Origin: a virus
Length of the DNA stretch: 20,507 nucleotides
IMG/VR virus record: IMGVR_UViG_3300006749_000190
Coordinates: 1 to 20,507 of that record
Reading direction: 5' to 3' (one strand)
This document shows, piece by piece, positions 14,337-20,507 of the stretch. Each line of letters starts with the position of its first letter. Position 1 is the stretch's first letter. A model generated the notes under the pieces. That model was not told the origin of the DNA and did not search any database. It was given only the letters and a program-made list of their open reading frames with translations. A program made the position numbers and the translations under genes.

Positions 14337-15192
14337 TTTCTACAACCTTTATTGATTCAGCAATTTGTTGTGCAATCTGCGGGACTATGGCGTTGCCTAG
14401 TCCTTTAAGTCTGTCCATCCTTTTGGATACCCCATTAGCCACTCTACCCACGTCGGGTTCAACTGCCCACCAGTTTTGCTCTGATTGTCTGTGTGTTGCA
14501 CTGCTACGTCCAGCGTGTCCATTGACACTTTGCCGTTCCGTATCCTGCCCCCCTGATAGCCGCCCTTGTAATCTCTGGTTGTCGGTGTTGGCCACATCCG
14601 TACTTGGTCCGCTAAGTTCGCCCCAAATTTCAAGTTGGGATTCGTCTTGCTGACTCTCCGCCCCTTCTCGTCCAGTTGCCGCGGTCCTCCCGTCACATCC
14701 GTTGTCCTCGGTGTAGCCCACAATCCAGACTCTATCTCTTCTGTGCGATGCACCGACGCCGCTAGCTGGAACAATAAACGTCCTTGTGGCGTAGCCTTCG
14801 GTTTCCAAGTCAAGGAGCACTTGGTCGAGGCCCAAGCTGACGTGACCATAAACGTTTTCGAAAACAACCCAAGTGGGTCTTTTGGATGCAACAATTTTGC
14901 GGATGTACGGCCAGATGTGGCGGTCATCCTCTTCGCCTTCGCGGCGTCCTGCTTGACTGAAGGGCTGGCAGGGGTATCCAGCTGTGAGGATGTCACAGTC
15001 TGGAACAAGTCGTTTTGGGTCATTTGCTAGTTCCTTTACATCTGACTTAATTGGTACATTATTCCAATGCTTCTTTAATATGTCCCGACACCACTCCTCT
15101 ATGTCGCAGAACATTACAGGTGTTGAAAGTCCAGCCCACTCAAATCCTAGAGCAAAGCCACCGATACCACTACATAAGTCTACGTGTCTCAC
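14320..15192 (-). CDS. C5-cytosine DNA methyltransferase
   Basis: The 290-residue enzyme transfers a methyl group from S-adenosylmethionine to cytosine C5. Motifs in order: I, DLCSGIGGFALGF (5-17); IV, GYPCQPFSQAGRR (72-84) with nucleophile C75; VI, F-E112-N113-V; VIII, HRRDRVWIV (150-158); a variable target-recognition stretch (about 165-240); and IX/X, VGRVANGVSKRMDRLKGLGN and AIVP (248-271). All key residues are present, so it should be active. The start is GTG, with a perfect AAGGAG six bases upstream at 15199-15204 that overlaps the upstream stop. No restriction endonuclease partner is visible, so this is probably an orphan used to evade host restriction or mark phage DNA. The recognition sequence is unknown. 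A second long frame lies inside it. Confidence 0.93.
   Translation of the reverse strand: MRHVDLCSGIGGFALGFEWAGLSTPVMFCDIEEWCRDILKKHWNNVPIKSDVKELANDPKRLVPDCDILTAGYPCQPFSQAGRREGEEDDRHIWPYIRKIVASKRPTWVVFENVYGHVSLGLDQVLLDLETEGYATRTFIVPASGVGASHRRDRVWIVGYTEDNGCDGRTAATGREGAESQQDESQLEIWGELSGPSTDVANTDNQRLQGRLSGGQDTERQSVNGHAGRSSATHRQSEQNWWAVEPDVGRVANGVSKRMDRLKGLGNAIVPQIAQQIAESIKVVENAKRC
14397..15023 (-). CDS. Nested +1-frame gene inside the methyltransferase (208 aa)
   Basis: A 208-codon frame lies wholly inside the methyltransferase gene, starting at the second base of its codon 57. It has its own ATG with AAAGGA eight bases upstream (15032-15037). The product reads as a protein type I know as free-standing in phages and prophages near C5 methyltransferases: MTATSGR (33-39), LTWKPKATPQGRLLFQL (71-87), WPTPTTRDYKGG (144-155) and LNPTWVEWLMGYPKGWTDL (188-206). 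Its MTATSGRT is the shifted reading of the enzyme's DDRHIWPY, and its C-terminus is the shifted reading of WAVEPDVGRVANGVSKRMDR. No function is known. It may be a true overprinted gene or an open frame kept by constraint on the methyltransferase. Recognition is from memory. Confidence 0.5.
   Translation of the reverse strand: MTQNDLFQTVTSSQLDTPASPSVKQDAAKAKRMTATSGRTSAKLLHPKDPLGLFSKTFMVTSAWASTKCSLTWKPKATPQGRLLFQLAASVHRTEEIESGLWATPRTTDVTGGPRQLDEKGRRVSKTNPNLKFGANLADQVRMWPTPTTRDYKGGYQGGRIRNGKVSMDTLDVAVQHTDNQSKTGGQLNPTWVEWLMGYPKGWTDLKD
15032..15037 (-). promoter_or_regulatory. Internal Shine-Dalgarno for the nested frame
   Basis: AAAGGA on the - strand, eight bases before the ATG at 15023-15021. 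It lies inside methyltransferase codons 53-54 (Lys-Glu of VKEL). This is the main local support for separate translation of the nested frame. Confidence 0.45.
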
Positions 15193-15202
15193 ATACGACT
15201 CC

Positions 15203-15460
15203 TTAATGTTGAGTTAATACAATATCCTCTTCGTCTCCATAACTTTCTTCGCCCATCTCCAATAGGCTCTGTACATCTTGGGTGGCGCTGTAGGCCATAC
15301 CCCTAGTTAATAGGGCATAGAATACCACATCTTCCTCGCTTAACCTATCGTCAGGGTGATGATATATCTCAATACCAAAGCCATCCTTTTCTTCCTGCTC
15401 ATGCCTAATGATAAGTGCAGAATCTCCTGGATTTAATTTCAGTTCTTGTGTTTCTGACAT
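15203..15460 (-). CDS. Acidic unknown phage protein (85 aa)
   Basis: The 85-residue acidic product has a beta-rich first half (LNPGDSALIIRHEQEEKDGF, then IEIYHH) and a helical part with VVFYALLTRGMAYSATQD, then an acidic tail. The segment xxxALLTRGMAYxA is one I have seen in small phage proteins of unknown role. AAAGG lies seven bases before the ATG. The gene overlaps the upstream endonuclease by 22 bp, and its TAA forms part of the methyltransferase Shine-Dalgarno, so methyltransferase translation probably follows from this gene. Confidence 0.7.
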   Translation of the reverse strand: MSETQELKLNPGDSALIIRHEQEEKDGFGIEIYHHPDDRLSEEDVVFYALLTRGMAYSATQDVQSLLEMGEESYGDEEDIVLTQH

Positions 15461-15792
15461 GTAGCTACCTTTATAAAATGCTCTGCGTCTACAACGACCA
15501 GAGGCTTCTTGTGGTTCATCTTAACTACCAATAATGGTTCTCCACCGGAGTCGTGACTGATAGCCTGTTCGTAGTAATTATACAGCGTTGTCATACGCTC
15601 TGTATTCTTGCATTCTATATCATATGGAAATTGATTGTAAGCTGCGGTAGACATCTGTACATCTACCCCATTAACGCCCATAGGGGTTGACCGCACATCA
15701 AGTGAAGTCAGCCCCTTTAGGATACCGAGTAACTGTTCAGCTACCCAATTCTGTAATTTACGTCCCTTGGCTTTCGCTGACCTCGGAGACAT
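15439..15792 (-). CDS. PD-(D/E)XK endonuclease, Holliday-junction-resolvase-like
   Basis: The 117-residue product has GRKLQNWVAEQLLG (10-23), LDVRSTPMGVNGVDVQ (31-46), FPYDIECKN (55-63) and PLLVVKMNHKKPLVVVDAEH (86-105). D44 with E60-C-K62 forms the PD-(D/E)XK catalytic set, and Q76 in YEQA fits the usual downstream helix. This arrangement is common in phage resolvase-like nucleases acting on branched DNA. The frame is open upstream to 15954, but that extension is a Lys/Arg/Ser-rich string lying in the shadow of the neighbouring gene, so the ATG at 15792 is chosen. No strong Shine-Dalgarno precedes it. It overlaps the upstream gene by 35 bp, which suggests coupled translation. Confidence 0.75.
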   Translation of the reverse strand: MSPRSAKAKGRKLQNWVAEQLLGILKGLTSLDVRSTPMGVNGVDVQMSTAAYNQFPYDIECKNTERMTTLYNYYEQAISHDSGGEPLLVVKMNHKKPLVVVDAEHFIKVATCQKHKN

Positions 15793-15994
15793 CCGTTTTT
15801 TCGATACGGACTTCGTGGATTGTTTCTGCTGAGAAGGCACAGACTTGCCCTTCGCAGTAGAGCGTGGGGAACGGGACGCCTTCTTTGAGTTCCGTAATGA
15901 AGTCATAGGCTTCCGCTTCACTTGTTTTGAAGATTTTGGCCGTAGCGTTGCCATCAGGTGTCCTATACTGTAGCGTCAGTGTCACGCCATTCAT
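15758..15994 (-). CDS. Small unknown protein between two nucleases (78 aa)
   Basis: The ATG at 15994 lies within the end of the Cas4-like gene (32-bp overlap). The 78-residue product is MNGVTLTLQYRTPDGNATAK, an acidic helix (TSEAEAYDFITELKEG), FPTLYCEGQVCAFSAETIHE and a charged tail. It looks like a small beta-alpha-beta domain with two Cys. It is unrecognised. The frame is open upstream to 16225, but that part is the shadow of the Cas4-like gene. No clear Shine-Dalgarno is present, so coupling to the upstream gene is assumed. Competing use of this region by an N-terminally extended endonuclease seems less likely. Confidence 0.65.
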   Translation of the reverse strand: MNGVTLTLQYRTPDGNATAKIFKTSEAEAYDFITELKEGVPFPTLYCEGQVCAFSAETIHEVRIEKTDVSEVSESQGT

Positions 15995-16847
15995 CGGTGA
16001 TGTGGGTGTACCAGACGTACTTTGGGTTCTTTCCCTTGCTTGGGAGTTGTCGTCTGAATTCAAGGTTCTTCCAGCAATGTTTTTTGTAGTCGCACCATGA
16101 GCATTCAATCCCCAATACCCGATTTCCGGTCTCTTTCTTGTAGAAAGATTCTGGAACATCAGAAAACTGTCGTTTAAACGGCTTAGTGGTGTCGATTGCA
16201 GAAATGGATTCCTGTATCTTATCATTTACTTCTTCCTTCTCAGGCTCATTATCAGGTGCTTCAGTGAAAGCAATTTCTCCAGTGGATTTGTTCAATGCAA
16301 TCCAACCTTTAAAAGGCTTTCCAGCACCCATTCCGTATCCGATGCCCTGCGCTACATAACCAAACGAATCATTAACTTTGATTTTATTGTAGCCATCAGA
16401 CGAGTTAAATTTATGCTCAAAAGCAAAGGGTGAGGCTGTCTTTATATCCCAAATACCATCGTCAAGTTCTACATCGTACTCGCCATTAATGGGTGTGCCA
16501 TCAGCGTCATACGATACTTTAGTATGCTTTGATTTAATATCAATACCCGCCGCTTCCATCAATGTGAACATGGCGGCTTCCATAAGGTCGCCCATAATCA
16601 TACGCATCTTAAAATCATACGTAGGTGTTTCGGGCTTTAGTCCTTTAGCTTGCAGATGCAACTGGCAAGATGGTCTACCGATGTTGCTCATACGCAATGT
16701 AAAGTCATCGTCACGCTTGGTGAATTGCTTCTCCATTGCGTCACGTGCGTATTGTGCAAACCTGTCAAGGGTGCGGGGAGACATCTCTGCCTCCCCACGA
16801 GCCGCCTTTGAAAGGAACGAAAGAAGGCGGCTTTGATTGGAATTCAT
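15963..16847 (-). CDS. Cas4/RecB-like PD-(D/E)XK exonuclease with Fe-S cysteines
   Basis: The 294-residue protein has the RecB-type nuclease core: GDLMEAAMF (86-94, with E90), GEYD125, WD134-I-K136-TAS and YVAQGIGYG (164-172, the QxxxY-like helix). It also has one early cysteine (C61 in SCQLH) and three late cysteines C249, C252 and C258 (ECSWCDYKKHCW). This 1+3 Cys layout is the [4Fe-4S] cage of Cas4 and AddB-type nucleases. Known members are DNA exonucleases. In phages they probably act in recombination, replication fork processing or host DNA degradation. No CRISPR array or other cas gene is present, so a CRISPR role is not supported. The start forms ATGA with the end of the upstream gene. 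Confidence 0.85.
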   Translation of the reverse strand: MNSNQSRLLSFLSKAARGEAEMSPRTLDRFAQYARDAMEKQFTKRDDDFTLRMSNIGRPSCQLHLQAKGLKPETPTYDFKMRMIMGDLMEAAMFTLMEAAGIDIKSKHTKVSYDADGTPINGEYDVELDDGIWDIKTASPFAFEHKFNSSDGYNKIKVNDSFGYVAQGIGYGMGAGKPFKGWIALNKSTGEIAFTEAPDNEPEKEEVNDKIQESISAIDTTKPFKRQFSDVPESFYKKETGNRVLGIECSWCDYKKHCWKNLEFRRQLPSKGKNPKYVWYTHITDEWRDTDATV

Positions 16848-17701
16848 GATGCCATTGACTCCGGCAGGTCATCGTTAAGGACATCATCCATAGTAACATC
16901 TGCTGAGTCTACGTCAACAATATTACCTTGTGAACGTAACGCTTTATCGTGGTCTTTCATTACGTCCTTGTTTTCAGATTCAACATAATTATTGAAATCC
17001 TGCAACAATTGTTGGTCATCCTCTGTAAAGTCCAGCGGACCATCACCCACTGAGAAAGTGCCAACATAGTACGTTACGGAACCATTTTTCTCTTTTTTCA
17101 AGAGAACATCCAAGTCATAATACAAGAATGGCTTACGTTGCGCAGTTAGCGCTTCCAATGGTACCGAAATGGGCATAAAGTTAGCCCCTCGTGCCTTCCA
17201 CAGAACCGGAACGCCAACCACTTCGCGCTTTTCTCCGTTAGCTGTGACAGCATCATTGAACGTAACCTTACCAAACAGCATACGGAAACATTTAATATCC
17301 TTCTGTTTAGTGGCTTGTTCTGCAGTCAGACTGTCCCGCTTTGCGGCAGGAACAGAACCACAGCGCATAGTGCCAATGGTATCTGGCACCTCAGTCTGTG
17401 GATAAAGATTGTGAGCCATAATTGATTTGGCTACAAACTCACCTTCTGCTTGGTCATAGTGAATGTACTGGTAACGCTGCATAAACAACTGAAACTTAAT
17501 TGTTTTTGCATATACATTCTCCCCCTCATGGTTAATCGTGAAATGACCTGCAGGAAGGGGTTTGCCATCGTCATCTTCATAGTCACGATTAATCTTCAGT
17601 AGTGTAAGTGAAGAGCCATTTTTAGGTGGCTGTTCCTGCCCAATAAGTTGAGCAATTTGTTCAAACGATAAGTTGTTTGCAACGGTAGGTAATGAAGTCA
17701 T
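16844..17701 (-). CDS. Putative phage ssDNA-binding protein (acidic C-terminal tail)
   Basis: The 285-residue protein has a beta-rich core (SLTLLKINRDYEDD, AGHFTINHEGENVYAKTIKF, VPVLWKARGANFMPIS, KPFLYYDLDVLL) and a long charged C-terminus, with the acidic DVDSADVTMDDVLNDDLPES next to the end. It sits between DNA polymerase and a Cas4-like nuclease. A folded DNA-binding core plus acidic tail is the layout of ssDNA-binding proteins such as T7 gp2.5, whose tail recruits polymerase and helicase. I cannot identify an OB fold from sequence alone, so the function is inferred. The ATG at 17701 is chosen because AAGGAG lies five bases upstream; a TTG at 17728 is rejected. Confidence 0.55.
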   Translation of the reverse strand: MTSLPTVANNLSFEQIAQLIGQEQPPKNGSSLTLLKINRDYEDDDGKPLPAGHFTINHEGENVYAKTIKFQLFMQRYQYIHYDQAEGEFVAKSIMAHNLYPQTEVPDTIGTMRCGSVPAAKRDSLTAEQATKQKDIKCFRMLFGKVTFNDAVTANGEKREVVGVPVLWKARGANFMPISVPLEALTAQRKPFLYYDLDVLLKKEKNGSVTYYVGTFSVGDGPLDFTEDDQQLLQDFNNYVESENKDVMKDHDKALRSQGNIVDVDSADVTMDDVLNDDLPESMAS

Positions 17702-17734
17702 AACCTCTCCTTTTTGAGTTAAGTGCAATTTATA

Positions 17735-19855
17735 TCACATTGCATGTCGGTAGTCAAATGAAAAGTCGTCCATATCAAGCCAGTTTTTTCCTATCTCGAT
17801 ATCAACCTCAAGAGGCACCAGCCACTTGGTATTATATGTTTCTTCGAAGGTTTTAGTAACCTTAGTCATAGCCTCATACGTGATGCTAGCAACTACATCA
17901 TCCTCCCCAGGAAATACATCCAGCACTATTGAGTCGTGAACTGTATTGATAACAAGAGATTTACAGCCCGAATCCTTAAGTGCATTGTGTAACGAAAGCA
18001 ACGCGAGCGGCACCACGCAACCACCAGCCATACCCTGCACAGGGTAGTTCTTGATGGAGGGCGCGTTGGATGCATTGCCAGAAGCAAGGCGTTTAGTATC
18101 AGGAAAAGCAAATTGCTGGCCTGTGAGCAGAGTAACATTGTTATGTATAATAGCTTCAGTCTGTAAGTCCTCATGCCATTTAGCCAGTTTTGGATACTTA
18201 TCAGTAAAGGCTTTGTAATATGCCATCTCGTTTGGCGTACCCGAGGTGCCGCCGTAGAGGGGCTTAAAGGTGTGGGCCTTTGCTGCCGTTCTCTCATCTT
18301 TTGTAACATCTTTTTCTGGCTTTTCAAATATGACTGATGCTGTGTATCTGTGGACATCTACCCCATCCATAATATCTTTTATCATCTGTTCATCACCACT
18401 CATCTGTGCGGCAATACGAAACTCTAGCTGGCTGTAGTCGGCCTGTAGTATAGAACCGCCGTTAAATCGTGAGATAACGACACGGCGCACAGGAAAAGTG
18501 TTCCCGCGTGGCTGGTTCTGAAAGTTGGGGTCAGACGACGACAGCCGTGTGGTACGTGTTATGCACTGATTAAACTTAGGATGCAAGATACCATTAGGCT
18601 TTACGTTACGTGCTATACCGCCAACAAAGCTGGACAAGTAGACATCTACGGCATTTAGCCGCACCGACGACGTAAGAAACTTCTCAGCATTAACGTTGCC
18701 CTTATTTCTAGCGGCCTTCATCAAGCGCAATAATGTCACTTTGTCTGTGGAAAAGCCACTGGCAGATATGTCCAAGACACCCTGTGGATTCATTGTGAGT
18801 CCGCCAATTTTAGGTAGGGGTATCTGCATGAACCCTGCACCGTCACAAACTTTACACTTGGTAGGCTTCTTCCACAGGTTACCATCAACCTTGGTCTTGT
18901 AGTATTCACCCCGCCCCTTGCAATACGTGCATTGCTCAGCACGTGTCTTGTGAACACGCGTTGTGAGATTGCGTACTGTCTCTGCAAACTTTGTGACGCT
19001 CATGTGAGGCCGTGGCAGCGGCTTGCCCTTTTCATTCAACCCAATGTTAAATGCCTCCGCCCACTTCTTCTTATCAGTAATACGGCGTGAGTAAATCAAC
19101 TCGCTAAGCTGTGCCGGTGACGCAAAGTTAATTATGCGGTCACCCATAACCTCATGGCACACGTCTTCCAACTGCATACGTAACTGTTGCCTTTCGACTT
19201 GATAATCAGAACGCACCTTGTGAAGTTCTTTAAAATCAATCTTGATACCGTTTTGTTCTAATGTTGCTAAAACGGGCAAGAATTTGTTCATAAGTTTCAA
19301 ATGCCTTTTGAGTGGTGCATTTCTGTCAGCACTATACAGGGCTTGTTGTGCAAAATATAGCTCACGTGTGGATATCACGTCCGCAATGCCGTACTCCTTA
19401 ACAGTATCCATAGGCATCTTGTCAAAGCCAATACCAGACTTGATGTACTCCTCAATCAAGTCGCCCTTCTTCTGTGCAACCTTACGGCGCTCACAGCTGT
19501 CAGCAAGGCTCACGCCCCAGTTCTGGCAGCGCAGTAGCAAGTATTCGGCAATCATGGTATCATACACATCGCCATCGTAAGTAAAACCCGACTCCCACAG
19601 CCAGACCAGGTCAAACTTAATGTTGTGACCAACTAAGAGTGTGGTGTTGTCAAGAATATTCTGTACATCGGCGTGTTGTATGTGTGTGTCTATCTGCTTT
19701 GTGTCGTGGTGAAACCAGTGGAACACCGGCTTATCATCACCAAAAGCATATTGCACGGACACAAGTTTGTTGTCCTTGTGAAACGGTGAGGGGTCAGTGC
19801 GCTTTGTCTCAGGATTAGTTTGAAACATTGTTTCAACGTCGAGTGTAGTAATCAT
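17735..19855 (-). CDS. polA: Family A DNA polymerase with DnaJ-type zinc finger
   Basis: The 706-residue replicative polymerase has an intact 3'-5' exonuclease: D6-x-E8 (exo I), H77-N78-x2-F81-D82 (exo II) and Y155-x3-D159 (exo III). Polymerase motif A is LQAD473YSQLEFR. Motif B is R522-x3-K526-x3-F530-x3-Y534-G. Motif C is VH640D641S. At the position of E. coli F762 there is Phe (F530). Between the exonuclease and the polymerase palm is an inserted zinc finger: C309-x2-C312 (CKGRG), then C334-x2-C337 (CDGAG), the CxxCxGxG repeat of the DnaJ central domain. This insertion is known from HMO-2011-type marine phages. No 5'-3' exonuclease domain is present. The ATG overlaps the helicase stop (ATGA). 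Confidence 0.95.
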   Translation of the reverse strand: MITTLDVETMFQTNPETKRTDPSPFHKDNKLVSVQYAFGDDKPVFHWFHHDTKQIDTHIQHADVQNILDNTTLLVGHNIKFDLVWLWESGFTYDGDVYDTMIAEYLLLRCQNWGVSLADSCERRKVAQKKGDLIEEYIKSGIGFDKMPMDTVKEYGIADVISTRELYFAQQALYSADRNAPLKRHLKLMNKFLPVLATLEQNGIKIDFKELHKVRSDYQVERQQLRMQLEDVCHEVMGDRIINFASPAQLSELIYSRRITDKKKWAEAFNIGLNEKGKPLPRPHMSVTKFAETVRNLTTRVHKTRAEQCTYCKGRGEYYKTKVDGNLWKKPTKCKVCDGAGFMQIPLPKIGGLTMNPQGVLDISASGFSTDKVTLLRLMKAARNKGNVNAEKFLTSSVRLNAVDVYLSSFVGGIARNVKPNGILHPKFNQCITRTTRLSSSDPNFQNQPRGNTFPVRRVVISRFNGGSILQADYSQLEFRIAAQMSGDEQMIKDIMDGVDVHRYTASVIFEKPEKDVTKDERTAAKAHTFKPLYGGTSGTPNEMAYYKAFTDKYPKLAKWHEDLQTEAIIHNNVTLLTGQQFAFPDTKRLASGNASNAPSIKNYPVQGMAGGCVVPLALLSLHNALKDSGCKSLVINTVHDSIVLDVFPGEDDVVASITYEAMTKVTKTFEETYNTKWLVPLEVDIEIGKNWLDMDDFSFDYRHAM

Positions 19856-20507
19856 GCTGTGTACCTACTCGTTGTTGCCTCAAGGTTAACCGGTATGTTG
19901 CCGTGGAAACCTGTGAGTTTGTTTTTTGATATGGTAAGGTAGCGGCGTGTGTCACTGCTATCGGCTACATCGGACTTACCGATACCGATAATCAAGTCAG
20001 CCTCCGCGGCCTTACCCGTCTTACTGTTCTCCATCATAGCATAAGTTACGTGCGTTTTGCCCTCAGCATCAGCAGATGCCTGACTTATACCAATACCGAA
20101 TACATCATGCCGCTTACAGACTTCACGAAACTTCAAGTAAATCTGTCGTAGCTTTTCATCGGTACGTGCAAATGTACCACTAACGTTCACCTTATCCAAC
20201 TGGTCTATGATAAGTATGTCAGGCTTGTGCCGCTCACAATACTTGTTAAGCCACTCAACACTGGCATCCACATTATCAAGCATACGCAGGTTCGGTGCTA
20301 TCTCTGTGAATTTACCTTTGGCTTGTGAACGGTGAGTATACAGCTGGTCCTCTGTGTAGCCGGTATAAGAAGACATAGCACGCATCATTGTGCGCACCGC
20401 TGGCTCCTCATTGGTAATGATGTGAACATCGGCGCCTTGTGCACAGAAGCCGTTGGGGGCTGTAGCCAGAGATACGTAGAAGCCCGTCTTGCCTGTTTCG
20501 GGACGAG
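19852..20507 (-). CDS. SF4 replicative DNA helicase, DnaB/T7 gp4-like (5' end outside window)
   Basis: The frame is open from the right edge to the TGA at 19852, giving 217 visible residues of the C-terminal RecA-like motor. A Walker A remnant RPETGKTGF opens the fragment, followed by NEEP and a basic helix. Walker B is PDILIIDQLDKV, then GIGISQASADAEGKTHVTYA and an arginine-finger region (DSSDTRRYLTISKNKL). This hexameric helicase unwinds DNA ahead of the adjacent polymerase. A GTG at 20397 could start a shorter frame, but it lies after the P-loop and would destroy the enzyme. Whether a primase domain is fused upstream cannot be seen. The stop overlaps the polymerase ATG (ATGA). Confidence 0.9.
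   Translation of the reverse strand, partial: RPETGKTGFYVSLATAPNGFCAQGADVHIITNEEPAVRTMMRAMSSYTGYTEDQLYTHRSQAKGKFTEIAPNLRMLDNVDASVEWLNKYCERHKPDILIIDQLDKVNVSGTFARTDEKLRQIYLKFREVCKRHDVFGIGISQASADAEGKTHVTYAMMENSKTGKAAEADLIIGIGKSDVADSSDTRRYLTISKNKLTGFHGNIPVNLEATTSRYTA

Noticed and set aside
14635-15030. + strand frame of 131 codons opposite the methyltransferase
   Set aside because: Antisense shadow without a start signal; unlike the nested - strand frame it has no recognisable protein motifs.
15793-15954. 54-residue Lys/Arg/Ser-rich N-terminal extension of the PD-(D/E)XK endonuclease
   Set aside because: It coincides with the coding frame of the 78-residue gene and looks like an off-frame shadow; the nuclease fold is complete from the ATG at 15792.
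15995-16225. Upstream extension of the 78-residue gene
   Set aside because: It lies fully in the Cas4-like gene in another frame and does not look like a conserved domain.
15963-16847. CRISPR adaptation gene cas4
   Set aside because: No repeats, spacers or other cas genes; the context is phage replication, so a general Cas4/AddB-like nuclease is the better call.
18840-18935. A DnaJ chaperone gene or fragment
   Set aside because: Only the CxxCxGxG repeats are present, in frame inside an intact DNA polymerase; no J-domain HPD motif.
1-20507. tRNA genes, integrase, insertion sequences or CRISPR array
   Set aside because: None could be supported on reading; nearly all sequence is covered by tightly packed genes.

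Overview
The window looks like part of a lytic marine podovirus genome. It best fits the HMO-2011-type phages of marine alphaproteobacteria (SAR116, Roseobacter and SAR11 relatives). I infer this from the sequence alone. The main reasons are a family A DNA polymerase carrying a DnaJ-type CxxCxGxG zinc finger, a B12-dependent class II ribonucleotide reductase, a Cas4-like Fe-S nuclease, a MazG-like hydrolase, and tail-fibre and virion proteins of types common in marine phages. No integrase, repressor, tRNA, CRISPR array or insertion sequence was seen. The host is not determined.

Layout. Positions 1-9722 (+ strand) form the virion module: the 3' end of an unidentified gene, a tail-fibre-like protein with a carbohydrate-binding-type domain, a 57-residue tail-associated protein, a small XhlA/holin-like membrane protein, a 589-residue Gln/Asn/Ala-rich protein built on an 11-residue repeat, two small unknown proteins, and two very large proteins (789 and 1060 residues) in the position expected for internal or ejection proteins. 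Positions 9715-20507 (- strand) form the replication and nucleotide module, transcribed toward the structural genes and meeting them in an 8-bp convergent overlap. Reading down that strand from the right edge: SF4 helicase (5' end outside the window), DNA polymerase A, a possible ssDNA-binding protein, Cas4/RecB-like nuclease, a small unknown, PD-(D/E)XK endonuclease, a small unknown, C5-cytosine methyltransferase with a second long reading frame nested inside it, a small unknown, a DUF3310 protein, a small unknown, class II ribonucleotide reductase, two small unknowns, an RMF-like protein, MazG-like hydrolase, a DUF6447-like protein, another PD-(D/E)XK-type protein, and two small unknowns.

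The right-hand genes plausibly work together: helicase, polymerase and the possible ssDNA-binding protein copy DNA; the nucleases process host DNA or recombination intermediates; ribonucleotide reductase and the MazG-like enzyme shape the nucleotide pool; the methyltransferase modifies DNA. The genes are packed very tightly, with ATGA or TAATG junctions and 8-35 bp overlaps, and no stretch over 300 bases lacks a gene. Five genes shorter than 60 codons were found by hand and fit exactly between their neighbours: 1182-1355, 9715-9876, 11440-11562, 13728-13904 and 14160-14336.

The most unusual feature is the methyltransferase locus. A 208-codon frame (14397-15023, - strand) lies wholly inside the methyltransferase gene in the +1 frame, has its own Shine-Dalgarno sequence and ATG, and reads as a protein type I recognise as a free-standing phage and prophage family. 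Second is the roughly 26-unit uninterrupted 11-residue repeat in the 589-residue virion protein.
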